Of a stretch of DNA of 64,000 nucleotides, positions 10,575-18,219 are shown piece by piece. The notes under the pieces were generated by a model. That model made no database searches, was not told the DNA's origin, and saw nothing but the letters and a program-made list of their open reading frames with translations. The position numbers and the translations under genes are program-made. Location: positions 806,001-870,000 of the forward strand of contig NZ_CP061294.1 of assembly GCF_018687515.1 (NCBI RefSeq), written 5' to 3'. Source of the DNA: Polynucleobacter sp. MWH-Spelu-300-X4. Lineage in GTDB: Bacteria > Pseudomonadota > Gammaproteobacteria > Burkholderiales > Burkholderiaceae. Each line of letters opens with the position of its first letter. The first letter of the stretch is position 1.

Positions 10575-11303
10575 TTAGGCGCTCTTACTTTGTGCGAGCT
10601 TTTGGGATAGTTGTTTAGTCTCTCGCTGAAAAGCCTCTAAAACATCTGCTGCGGTCGTGCTCTTTGCATCAAAACCTTGAAAGGCGTTAATTTGTGCACT
10701 TGACCAATGGTGTACTAATTGCGATAAACGTGAGAACTCATCTTGCGAGGTGAACTTAGGTAAAAAGCGAAGCTCATCTAATAACAAATCAATCGACTTT
10801 TTCACTTGTGCATGATGCTTGGTCAGTTGATACAGGGTTTGAGCTGTTTGCTCAATATGCTCTTGCAGATTGTTTTTACGCGCACCACCAACGGCCGCTT
10901 TATTTTCAAACTCTTGGTGAATATGGTGCACTTGACCAGCAGCTAGCCAGATGATGGCTAATAAGACATACTGAATCATCACCCAGCTGTAATAGCTGCT
11001 ATAGCTCACGGGCGTTTTGATAATCCAGTAATAAAACTCAGATCCTACGAGCAGCACTTGAAGGCCTAAGAAGTAGCTCAAGTTAGCACGCCAAAAGCTG
11101 TTGCGATTCAGATCAGCCGTGTCATCGCGACCCAAGGATAAAAAGAAGAAGATGGGCGTGACTGCACAAACGGCCAAGGATAAATAATAGTTGGCACTAT
11201 CGGCCGCTAATCCCGTGTTTAAGTTTGGGGCCCAAATGAGGCCGAGTGCCATGATTAAGGCCGCGACTAATAAACCAACAAATAAATACAGACGTGAACT
11301 CAT
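10575..11303 (-). CDS. Four-helix membrane protein with cytoplasmic helical tail
   Basis: I do not recognise this 242-residue protein. The first about 125 residues hold four hydrophobic helices (LYLFVGLLVAALIMALGLI, LAVCAVTPIFFFLSLG, FLGLQVLLVGSEFYYWII, VMIQYVLLAIIWLAAGQV). The rest is a soluble helical domain with coiled-coil character (EHIEQTAQTLYQLTKHHAQV and the C-terminal FQRETKQLSQKLAQ). A good AAGGA Shine-Dalgarno sequence precedes the ATG. It lies directly downstream of the SPFH/SHOCT gene (33 bases) and upstream of the Sel1 genes, so it is probably a membrane partner of the SPFH protein. Confidence 0.75.
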   Translation of the reverse strand: MSSRLYLFVGLLVAALIMALGLIWAPNLNTGLAADSANYYLSLAVCAVTPIFFFLSLGRDDTADLNRNSFWRANLSYFLGLQVLLVGSEFYYWIIKTPVSYSSYYSWVMIQYVLLAIIWLAAGQVHHIHQEFENKAAVGGARKNNLQEHIEQTAQTLYQLTKHHAQVKKSIDLLLDELRFLPKFTSQDEFSRLSQLVHHWSSAQINAFQGFDAKSTTAADVLEAFQRETKQLSQKLAQSKSA

Positions 11304-11336
11304 AACAATCCTTGATCGTAAAACTAAGAGGAGGAC

Positions 11337-12524
11337 TTACTGACCCAAAATCTTGCGTTTTTCTGCTTCGAATTCTTCAGGGGTTAACACACCTTGGTCA
11401 CGCAACTGGGCTAACTCCTTAAGCATGCGGATCCGTTCATTCGGATCAATCGCTGGCGCGGCAGGAGCTGCTGCAGGTGGCATGCCCGGTGTGCCGTAAG
11501 GCGCTACAGGCGGTGGGGCGTAATACGGAGGAACGGCATTAGGGTAGGCCGTATTCATGGCGCCGGTAAATTGTTGTCCCATGGTTTGCCCCATCGGCAC
11601 ACCAACCCCCATGCCCACGCCTAAACCAATCATGCTGGCACCGATGTTGCCATCAGCTGGCCTATTTTGGAATTGATTCATCGTATTCCCTTGAGCACCG
11701 GTGTAACCAGCCGCACCTTCCATGGCATTAAAACTACGTTCTTGTTGATAGTTAAAACCAACAATATCCATCTCGGCTTTCTTGGCAAGGGCTTCGCGAA
11801 GCTTCTTAATGGATGGATCATCTTCGTTGACATCAATATGGCTCACGAAGAAATTCACCAGCTTCAAACCAAAGTCTTCTAGCTGATCATTCAGCTCCGC
11901 TTTGATGGCGTCAGAAATGTCCGTTAACTGTGTGGCAATCTCTAAAACAGATAAGCCGGTATTGCCCCCCATCTTCTTGGCGATGGTAGTTTTGGCAATG
12001 GTCAAAATTAATCCGCGGAAATAATCTTTGAGCTTTTCTTTATTGAACTCGCTCATGGTGCCAACGAGCTTTACCAAGAATTTACGAGAGTTCTCAATTT
12101 GCACCGCGTATTGACCGTGGGCACTTACTGGAATCACGATGCCATATTTTGAATCTTGAATACGGATCGGCTCACGCGTTCCCCACTGGACATCCAAAGG
12201 AATCGCACGATTCGTGTACCAAACTTCAGCTGTAAAAGGAGAGCGGCCAAAGGGAAGGTTCAGAAGTTTGCCAATGACCGGCAAGTTTTCTGTTTTAAGC
12301 ACATGGCGACCTGGACCAAAGGGGCCATCCATGGCGCCGCCACGGAACACCACCGCCTCTTGGGACTCATGAACAATTAACTGGGTCCATGTGGATAATT
12401 CAGTGCTATCAAACTTCCAAGCATAGACCTGATCCATAGGAAGAATCGGTTTGCCTTGTGCTTTGTTAATAGCTTGGTTACGGTGGGTTTCTTCATCCCA
12501 CTTTACGACATCGATGATGGCCAT
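11337..12524 (-). CDS. SPFH-domain protein with C-terminal SHOCT motif (YdjI-like)
   Basis: A 395-residue cytoplasmic protein. Residues about 25-260 look like the SPFH (band 7) domain of the YdjI / virion-core-like group: HESQEAVVFRGGAMDGPFGPGRH, then EVWYTNRAIPLDVQWGT and LEDFGLKLVNFFVSHIDV. There is no N-terminal transmembrane helix. A Gly/Met/Pro/Ala-rich linker (about 270-360) leads to a C-terminal SHOCT helical hairpin (LAQLRDQGVLTPEEFEAEKRKIL). Related YdjI proteins often end in zinc ribbons; here the zinc ribbons are on separate divergent genes. SPFH proteins of this kind are linked to membrane-stress modules. The gene heads a four-gene operon and has an AAAGG Shine-Dalgarno sequence. 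Confidence 0.82.
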   Translation of the reverse strand: MAIIDVVKWDEETHRNQAINKAQGKPILPMDQVYAWKFDSTELSTWTQLIVHESQEAVVFRGGAMDGPFGPGRHVLKTENLPVIGKLLNLPFGRSPFTAEVWYTNRAIPLDVQWGTREPIRIQDSKYGIVIPVSAHGQYAVQIENSRKFLVKLVGTMSEFNKEKLKDYFRGLILTIAKTTIAKKMGGNTGLSVLEIATQLTDISDAIKAELNDQLEDFGLKLVNFFVSHIDVNEDDPSIKKLREALAKKAEMDIVGFNYQQERSFNAMEGAAGYTGAQGNTMNQFQNRPADGNIGASMIGLGVGMGVGVPMGQTMGQQFTGAMNTAYPNAVPPYYAPPPVAPYGTPGMPPAAAPAAPAIDPNERIRMLKELAQLRDQGVLTPEEFEAEKRKILGQ

Positions 12525-12648
12525 AAGAGACTACCTTTCAGCTTCAGTATTGCTGTTAATTCTGTTATATTTACTATATATACATTATAGATAGAAATAA
12601 GCTATAAGTCCTTGTTAATTATATTTAAATCTGAATTGGAATTGATGT

Positions 12649-13086
12649 ATGCAGTGTAAAAGTTGTGGCGCTCAAAATCCGGATAATTTGATGGAATGTG
12701 CTTATTGTGGTGCGAGTCTTTCTCGACCAACTGCGAATAGTGCTCCCGCCGCGCCTAGCGCTTCGGTTGTGTCTGCTCCTGCAGCCCCGGCAGCTAGCTC
12801 CCAAAATCAAGACTATGCGATTGATTTACCACAGTATTACAAGGCTGCTTTTGCTGAATTTGATAAAAATCCACAAGGTGGACCACAGTTTAAATTTAAC
12901 TGGGGTGCGTTTTGGTTTGGCCCATTCTGGTACTTTTTCCGCGGCTTATGGCTAAAAGGCATCTTATATTTAGCCGTTATTTTTGGCACGGCAGGCTTTT
13001 TAGTTTGGCTACCTTGGATTTACAGCTTTTCGTTTGGTACGTATGACTTGTATCTCTTGCGTAAACACGGTAAACAATTTTGGTAA
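12649..13086 (+). CDS. Zinc-ribbon membrane protein with DUF2628-like region
   Basis: A 145-residue protein. The N-terminus is a zinc ribbon with two CxxC knuckles (CKSCGAQN and CAYCGAS). It is followed by an Ala/Ser/Pro-rich linker and a DLPQYYKAAFAEF segment. The C-terminal half is aromatic and membrane-embedded (FNWGAFWFGPFWYFFRGLWL, then ILYLAVIFGTAGFLVWLPWI) and resembles DUF2628-type small membrane proteins. It diverges from the SPFH gene across 124 AT-rich bases. Its layout is repeated in the product of the gene at 14134, so the two are probably paralogues. A zinc-dependent sensing or docking role is an inference. Confidence 0.78.
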   Translation: MQCKSCGAQNPDNLMECAYCGASLSRPTANSAPAAPSASVVSAPAAPAASSQNQDYAIDLPQYYKAAFAEFDKNPQGGPQFKFNWGAFWFGPFWYFFRGLWLKGILYLAVIFGTAGFLVWLPWIYSFSFGTYDLYLLRKHGKQFW

Positions 13087-13171
13087 TAATCTTTATGCTT
13101 GGCACTGGACTTTTCCTATCAACTCTAGCTGCGATCTTTATAAAGTATTCAGTAAGGGCTAGCTTATTTTT

Positions 13172-14110
13172 ATGGTGAGTTGTGTGCGAATTTTCATCCT
13201 GAGTTTATTATCCTATTTCACTTTTGCGTTGGGAGTACCTTCTGCCTGGGCATTGAATTGGGTATTCAATGGTCAATCGAATGACAACAGTCGATTTGCT
13301 GTCGATATAGATTCCTTGGACTACAGCACATCGATGGTGCGATATATGTATCGCCACGATCCTGGTAGTGGGTCTAAAAAGACACCTAATGGTTTGAACT
13401 ACGCGTACATATCCAGCCAATATGTAGCAGATTGTTCGGTTGGCACATCTCAAGAAACCTCTAGAAATTATATGGAGGAAAAGGGATGGCTGGTTGCAAC
13501 CGGAACGCCTAATTCACAACCGATTATTTTGTCTCAAAACCCTAATGGCATCCACACAGTTCTCGTTAATGCTTTATGTTTTCTCAGTAAGTCCGGGGTT
13601 CGTCCCGTCGATCTAAGTTTATTTATGGATTGGACGGATGATGTTGCATTTAACCCAGGTAATGACCCTAAAACAGCACTATCGCGCTATGTTATTTCGC
13701 CGCAATCGATGCAAAGAAAGGGGGACTTATTATTTTTCACGCAAAGCTTAACTTATGTTCAAACTCAGTATTTTGGTGATCGCCCCTATAAAGTGAGGGT
13801 TGCTGTTGGTGCCTTTAACTGCCGTACGGAAGACCGTTCACCTTTATTGCTAAGTATGTATTACCAGGACTTGGATCAGCGAGCAATTGGTTGGTCTGGC
13901 GTACAAAACCCGGAAAATTTTATAGCGTTTGCAAGGTATGAAAATACTGAGAAATTCCGTCGTTATTGCGCTAAGTTTTATGAGCCGCGCCCCTACAATC
14001 AGTCATTACCATCGCCTTCCAAACCAATTCCAGTGGCACCCATGCCCTCTAAACCTGTCGAAGAAGAACGGAAGAAAACACCGCCAGTGCGGAGTGATTC
14101 ACTGTTATGA
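13172..14110 (+). CDS. Secreted protein with two adhesin-E-like halves
   Basis: A 312-residue protein with a signal peptide (MVSCVRIFILSLLSYFTFALGVPSAWA). The mature part starts with LNWVFNGQSNDNSRFAVDID, which is reminiscent of the surface-adhesin protein E family found in many betaproteobacterial secreted proteins. It appears to contain two related halves, each with a pair of cysteines (DCSVG with NALCF, and FNCRT with RRYCAKFY), suggesting one disulfide in each half. A Pro/Lys/Glu-rich tail ends the protein. It lies between two zinc-ribbon membrane protein genes. The family assignment is tentative, from pattern only. Confidence 0.68.
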   Translation: MVSCVRIFILSLLSYFTFALGVPSAWALNWVFNGQSNDNSRFAVDIDSLDYSTSMVRYMYRHDPGSGSKKTPNGLNYAYISSQYVADCSVGTSQETSRNYMEEKGWLVATGTPNSQPIILSQNPNGIHTVLVNALCFLSKSGVRPVDLSLFMDWTDDVAFNPGNDPKTALSRYVISPQSMQRKGDLLFFTQSLTYVQTQYFGDRPYKVRVAVGAFNCRTEDRSPLLLSMYYQDLDQRAIGWSGVQNPENFIAFARYENTEKFRRYCAKFYEPRPYNQSLPSPSKPIPVAPMPSKPVEEERKKTPPVRSDSLL

Positions 14111-14133
14111 GATTTAACTAAAAGGAAATGAAT

Positions 14134-14637
14134 ATGAAATGTTCTAGTTGTGGTGCAGAAAATAAAGCATCTGTTGGGCCTTGTGAATATTGTGGTGCAC
14201 CTTTAGGTGCAGCCCCTAAAGCACCTGTAGGTTCTTCATCTGCGACTAATAGTAGTTCGCCAGATGTGGTAGCGATGGTTAAAGATCTGCCTAATAGCTA
14301 CCAACAATTATTTCAGTTACCTAATCAGAACTTTAATTTTTGGGCCTTCTTATTTCCAGTTGGATTTATGGCTGGATATGGCGACTCCAATGCGGCGATT
14401 CGTTCGGGCTTGATGATTTTGGCGCCAAGTGTTATTGCTGCCATTCTCGGAGCACTCTCATGGCGCCTCTTATTTGCAGTGCACTTGATTGCGGGAATTT
14501 TTATCTTTGTCCTCCATATTATGTTCGGTTTGAAGGTGGCGGCTATATCAAGTAAAACCCAGCCCTTTAATATAGGTTCGGCTGTTTTATTTGAGTTAAT
14601 CCTTTTATTAATTGGTGGCGCCGTATCTTATTTGTAA
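14134..14637 (+). CDS. Zinc-ribbon membrane protein, paralogue of the 12649 gene product
   Basis: A 167-residue protein with an N-terminal zinc ribbon (CSSCGAEN and CEYCGAP), a Pro/Ser-rich linker, a VKDLPNSYQQLFQLP segment matching DLPQYYKAAF of the product of the gene at 12649, then FNFWAFLFPVGFM and two or three membrane helices (IRSGLMILAPSVIAAILGAL, LLFAVHLIAGIFIFVLHIMF, AVLFELILLLIGGAVSYL). The AAAGGA at 14121-14126 fits the ATG at 14134 (7-base spacing) better than the ATG at 14128, and 14134 gives the same MxCxxC start as the paralogue. Duplication inside the cluster is likely. Function unknown. Confidence 0.78.
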   Translation: MKCSSCGAENKASVGPCEYCGAPLGAAPKAPVGSSSATNSSSPDVVAMVKDLPNSYQQLFQLPNQNFNFWAFLFPVGFMAGYGDSNAAIRSGLMILAPSVIAAILGALSWRLLFAVHLIAGIFIFVLHIMFGLKVAAISSKTQPFNIGSAVLFELILLLIGGAVSYL

Positions 14638-14682
14638 ATAATGGTTTTTGGTTATTTTTAATGTAAGGAAGAAAGGAAAGTT

Positions 14683-15024
14683 ATGAATTTCACAGATGCA
14701 GTTAAAGTTTGTTTTAATAAATATGCCGAATTTAAAGGGCGTGCTTCTCGCTCAGAATTTTGGTGGTTCCAGTTATTTTATGTGCTAATTGCTTTGATTG
14801 GTACCATGATTAACCCAGTGTTGGGCGGGATTGTTTATCTAGCACTATTCTTGCCTTTGCTAGCGGTTAGCGTACGTCGCTTGCATGATAAAGATAAAAG
14901 CGGTTGGTTTCTTTTGATTTATTGTGTACCCTTGATTGGTGCGATCCTTATGTTGGTATGGTTTTGCCAGCGTGGCACGATTGGTGATAACCGATTTGGT
15001 CCAGAATCAGTAGTTACCGCTTAA
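14683..15024 (+). CDS. DUF805 family membrane protein
   Basis: A 113-residue integral membrane protein with the DUF805 hallmarks: KYAEFKGRASRSEFWWF near the start, SVRRLHDKDKSGWF in the middle, and a C-terminal DNRFGP motif. Three to four hydrophobic helices are visible. The function of the family is not established; members occur widely in bacterial inner membranes. It follows the zinc-ribbon membrane protein gene after 45 bases, with a GGAAAG Shine-Dalgarno sequence, and ends the operon before a strong terminator. A shortened copy of its first 18 codons starts at 17381. Confidence 0.88.
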   Translation: MNFTDAVKVCFNKYAEFKGRASRSEFWWFQLFYVLIALIGTMINPVLGGIVYLALFLPLLAVSVRRLHDKDKSGWFLLIYCVPLIGAILMLVWFCQRGTIGDNRFGPESVVTA

Positions 15025-15042
15025 TTAGATAGTTAAGCTAAA

Positions 15043-15081
15043 AAATAGGCGCATTCTTGGTTATCCGGAATGCGCCTATTT
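15043..15081 (+). terminator. Terminator after the DUF805 gene
   Basis: A perfect 14-bp stem (AAATAGGCGCATTC / GAATGCGCCTATTT) with an 11-base loop is followed by TAATTG, only a short T-run. It most likely ends the plus-strand cluster that starts at 12649. The long stem makes structure certain; termination efficiency is less sure. Confidence 0.72.
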
Positions 15082-15187
15082 AATTGTGGTTGCTCATTTA
15101 AACGGGGGTCCAATAGGACTTAGATTTTGGAAGATGCAAGCTATCCTACTTCATTTGTTGATGAGGTTTATCTAAGAAAGGTTCACG

Positions 15188-15949
15188 ATGAGTGATCAAC
15201 AGCCGTATCAGGCAGTAGCAAAAAAAGAAAATAATCATTTCTTGATTGGGGTGATCGCAGTAATAGCAGTGGCCTTGTATGCCACCAATCCAACTAAGCA
15301 AGAATTTAATGAATTCATTGCTAAGCAAGTGCGTCAAAAATTAGCTGAAAAATCTGGCGAACAGAATTTCATTACTAATTTGGTCGCTGGAGTTGCTGGT
15401 GCCATGGTCAACGATGCATCTGAACGCAAAGATTATTTAATTTTTAGCACCTATAAAGTTGATTTGAGTGTTGTTCGTATGTTTGGTGGTGAATATAAAG
15501 ATTTACAGTTTTTGGGTGTTGGCGGGCAATTTATTCCATTAAGTGGGATGAGTCTTGATAGTGGAGCAAGTGCAGATGGTAGAAGTATCCCAGCTCCTGC
15601 GCCTCTTCCAATAGCGCCTCAACAAGCTAGTCAAGTTACTTATAACTCCATCTATTACGTCACTCGCAATACGAAAGAATTTGGTTGGGCTAAGGGTTAC
15701 GTCACTCAAGAGGCAGCTGATGCGGCGGCCTACAATTCTTGTCTTAAGCAAAATCAGGGTGAGTGTAAAAAATTGATTGGCGGCGCCTATCGTTGTTTAG
15801 CTATTTATAGCAATTCTAATAATATTTTTGCTTATATTGATAATAATTTAGACACTGCCAAACAAAATGCCTATGCCCATTGTTCAAGAGAGTCTGCGCC
15901 TGGAGACTCGTGTGCGATTCCTCAATATGGCACGGCTTGTGCTAATTGA
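15188..15949 (+). CDS. Membrane-anchored protein with DUF4359- and DUF4189-like domains
   Basis: A 253-residue protein. One N-terminal membrane helix (FLIGVIAVIAVALYATNP) is followed by a segment typical of DUF4359 (NPTKQEFNEFIAKQVRQKL, then DYLIFSTYKVDL and FLGVGGQFIPLSG). A Pro/Ala linker leads to a C-terminal region resembling DUF4189, with WAKGYVTQEAADAAAYNSC and six cysteines spaced as in disulfide-rich secreted domains. The C-terminal part is therefore probably periplasmic. AAAGG upstream supports the ATG. The gene lies 27 bases upstream of a TAXI-type binding protein gene and probably forms an operon with it. The domain names are pattern-based; function is unknown. Confidence 0.72.
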   Translation: MSDQQPYQAVAKKENNHFLIGVIAVIAVALYATNPTKQEFNEFIAKQVRQKLAEKSGEQNFITNLVAGVAGAMVNDASERKDYLIFSTYKVDLSVVRMFGGEYKDLQFLGVGGQFIPLSGMSLDSGASADGRSIPAPAPLPIAPQQASQVTYNSIYYVTRNTKEFGWAKGYVTQEAADAAAYNSCLKQNQGECKKLIGGAYRCLAIYSNSNNIFAYIDNNLDTAKQNAYAHCSRESAPGDSCAIPQYGTACAN

Positions 15950-15975
15950 TTTTATTAAAAAGAATAGGTAATTGT

Positions 15976-17361
15976 ATGAGTCGTTTGGTTCAGTTATTAA
16001 TTAAATTGTCATCCATCAAAGCTTGGGTTGCGGGTGTCCTGGCGTTGATTACAGCGCTAGCATTAGTTTTTTATTTTTATTACCCTAAGTCAGTTGTCAC
16101 AGTGGGTGTGCAAACAACACAATTAGTCAACGGCCAGCCTAAGCCCAAGAGCACCCTGGAAAAACTTAAAAAATATTTGGGTGAAAATGGTATTGAGCTC
16201 AGATTTAAGACTCAAGCAGATGCGGCTACAGAAAAGCCCAATTTAGAGTTTTTGATTAATGATCCAGAGGTCGACTTTGTCTACTCATCTAATACCGGTG
16301 CTAAGTTACCCGATGATGTTGTAGAGCGCTATTCCTCATTGGGAGCAGTCTCAAAGGGCGCTATTCTTTTTTATGTGAAAGCTGGTAAAAATAATATTAA
16401 GAATTTAAAAGACTTAAAAGGTAAAAAAATTATCTTTTGGTCAACGCCAGAGGGAAATGAAAAGCCTGCGTTCTCTAGTAAAGAGGCTAAGGCTTCAATC
16501 TATTCCTCTGACTATACCTTGGAGTCCATATTTAAACAGGTAGGTATCACACCTGAAAACACTAACTTAATCAATGTTTGGCCCCAAAAAGTAAATATGA
16601 CTCAGGATTGGGATGTTTGGATTACCTTGGGTGGCTTGCCTGGTAAAGATGCTCAGTCTCATGATTTATGGAATCAAATTAGTGCTGGCCAAGTTGAGTT
16701 ATTGTCTCTAGATGATTTGGAGGGAGTTAGTCGTCGTTTGAGTCATTTGCAGTTCAGTCGTTTACCAGCATCTGCGCATATACCTAGTAAGGCTATACCT
16801 AATAAAGATATTAACTATTTGGCAACTACCAGTTATGTCATTGTTAGCAATGATTTAGATCCAAGTATTGTCATGATTTTGGCTGAATATCAAAAGAAAT
16901 TTGCTTCTGAGCAGTCTGTATTGAGTGATAAAGATGAATTTCCTAATTTTTCTCAAATGGGCGCATTTAAACCAAATAAAACGGCAGAGGATTTTTATGC
17001 TCACGGTAGGCCTTTCTTAAGCCAACATTTATCGCCAGCATTATCAGCATTTATTCTAAAAATATTATTGATATTGGTGCCTATGCTGACTATTCTTTGG
17101 CCGCTAGCCCATTTTTTACCAAGTATTTATCACTTTTACGTTAAACACAAAATTACGCATTGGTATAAAGATTTGGAGTTTATTGAGCGAAACTACTTAA
17201 AAGCAGATCTGGCAACACGCCAAATGATGAAAGATAAAATTGATGAGATTCAGATGGGATTACAGGAGATGAAGTTTCCGGTCATGCATTTACATTATGT
17301 TCAGGAAATATTTATTGCTAAAGAGCACGTTGAATTGATTCGTAAACGTTATGGACTTTAA
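15976..17361 (+). CDS. TAXI-family substrate-binding protein with C-terminal membrane anchor
   Basis: A 461-residue protein. An N-terminal membrane helix (AWVAGVLALITALALVFYF) precedes a periplasmic substrate-binding-protein fold of the TAXI group (NLKDLKGKKIIFWSTPEGN, then YTLESIFKQVGI, VWITLGGLPGKDA). After about residue 350 come another membrane helix (ILLILVPMLTILWPLAHFL) and a cytoplasmic helical tail (WYKDLEFIERNYLKADLA). This membrane-tethered form is common in betaproteobacteria. No TRAP permease gene is nearby, so a transport role is doubtful and ligand sensing is possible. The ATG at 15976 with an AGGT just upstream is preferred over a TTG at 15946 that overlaps the previous stop. 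Confidence 0.8.
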   Translation: MSRLVQLLIKLSSIKAWVAGVLALITALALVFYFYYPKSVVTVGVQTTQLVNGQPKPKSTLEKLKKYLGENGIELRFKTQADAATEKPNLEFLINDPEVDFVYSSNTGAKLPDDVVERYSSLGAVSKGAILFYVKAGKNNIKNLKDLKGKKIIFWSTPEGNEKPAFSSKEAKASIYSSDYTLESIFKQVGITPENTNLINVWPQKVNMTQDWDVWITLGGLPGKDAQSHDLWNQISAGQVELLSLDDLEGVSRRLSHLQFSRLPASAHIPSKAIPNKDINYLATTSYVIVSNDLDPSIVMILAEYQKKFASEQSVLSDKDEFPNFSQMGAFKPNKTAEDFYAHGRPFLSQHLSPALSAFILKILLILVPMLTILWPLAHFLPSIYHFYVKHKITHWYKDLEFIERNYLKADLATRQMMKDKIDEIQMGLQEMKFPVMHLHYVQEIFIAKEHVELIRKRYGL

Positions 17362-17380
17362 TCATTAAAAAGATATCTAT

Positions 17381-17584
17381 ATGACTTTCTCAGACGCAAT
17401 AAAAACTTGTTTGAATAAATATGCTAATTTCAATGTCTTGTTATTAGACAAGCTCCAAGAATTAGCTGCTTGGGGAGTTGGTTTGCCAGAACCTACAGCG
17501 CCTGATGGACCTTCTGTCACCCTAAGCGATACACCTGATGCCGGTGCTGGTGGCTCAGGTAGTAGTGGGCCCGTGGTTCACTAA
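17381..17584 (+). pseudogene. Fragment of a DUF805 gene joined to an unrelated Gly/Ser/Pro-rich tail
   Basis: A 67-codon reading frame. The first 18 residues (MTFSDAIKTCLNKYANFN) closely match the DUF805 protein encoded at 14683 (MNFTDAVKVCFNKYAEFK), also at the DNA level. The match then stops; the rest (AAWGVGLPEPTAPDGPSV... and a Gly/Ser run) has no membrane helix and no DUF805 motif. It may be the remnant of a duplicated DUF805 gene, or a new short protein made by fusion. No good Shine-Dalgarno sequence precedes the ATG. It follows the TAXI gene by 19 bases. Confidence 0.55.
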
Positions 17585-17589
17585 ATTTC

Positions 17590-18219
17590 TTACTGACGAC
17601 TACGGTTCACCGCTTGCCAGCTGGCAAAAAAATTCATCAAGCCCAATGAGGTTTTGGGTTTTAGTTGATGTGTGCCTAGACGCGTATCCGTACTATTAAT
17701 CAGAAACTGCCAAGTCAGTTGTTGGGGGCTGATATTGGGATTACTGTTGGTACTGCTATTAGCAGTGTTACTGGCGGTAGCACTGCTTTGATTCCACGCA
17801 TTTAAAACCTCTGGTGGCATTTCAAACCAAGCTTGGGTAATCGATGGTTGCACCATCTGCCAATTTCTCACTAGTTTCAAAGGGACATTCTTGTTGGCCA
17901 CACGTATCTGGTACTGGGCATTCAGGCTACTGAGCCATGCTGTAGAAGCATTCGCTTGTGTATTTTTCAATTGCATCATTAAGCGCACTTGACCATCTAA
18001 GCGGCTGACTAAAGCTGTTACTAACCAAGGCCGGTTAGGTTGCCGCTCAGTAGCCATTGCCGCTAAAACGCCTTGAGGGGTCGCTTCTAATTTCCAAGGG
18101 TTATAGGGATTGTCACTGTTATCAATTTTGAGTAGCTTGGCTTGCTCTTTATTAACAATCACTAATTTATTCGGTTGTGTACCTAAGGCTAGTTTCAACA
18201 CCTGTTGATCAATACCCAT
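17590..18219 (-). pseudogene. C-terminal part of a ClpP-like periplasmic protein, cut off by an in-frame stop
   Basis: A 209-residue frame that begins with ATG directly after the TAA of the preceding frame and in the same phase. MGIDQQVLKLALGTQPNKLV continues naturally from ISALISNYLS of the upstream part, as in full-length COG3904-type proteins where the helix ends in YL-x-MG. It lacks a signal peptide, so on its own it could not be exported. Downstream is a less conserved domain with an Asn/Ser-rich stretch (SATASNTANSSTNSNPNIS). Re-initiation at TAA-ATG could still make it as a separate cytosolic protein, but a single gene with a nonsense codon is the simpler reading. Confidence 0.65.

Noticed and set aside
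12540..12600. Possible -35/-10 boxes in the divergent SPFH/zinc-ribbon gap
   Set aside because: The region is so AT-rich that many TATA-like words occur; no pair with good spacing and a good -35 stands out.
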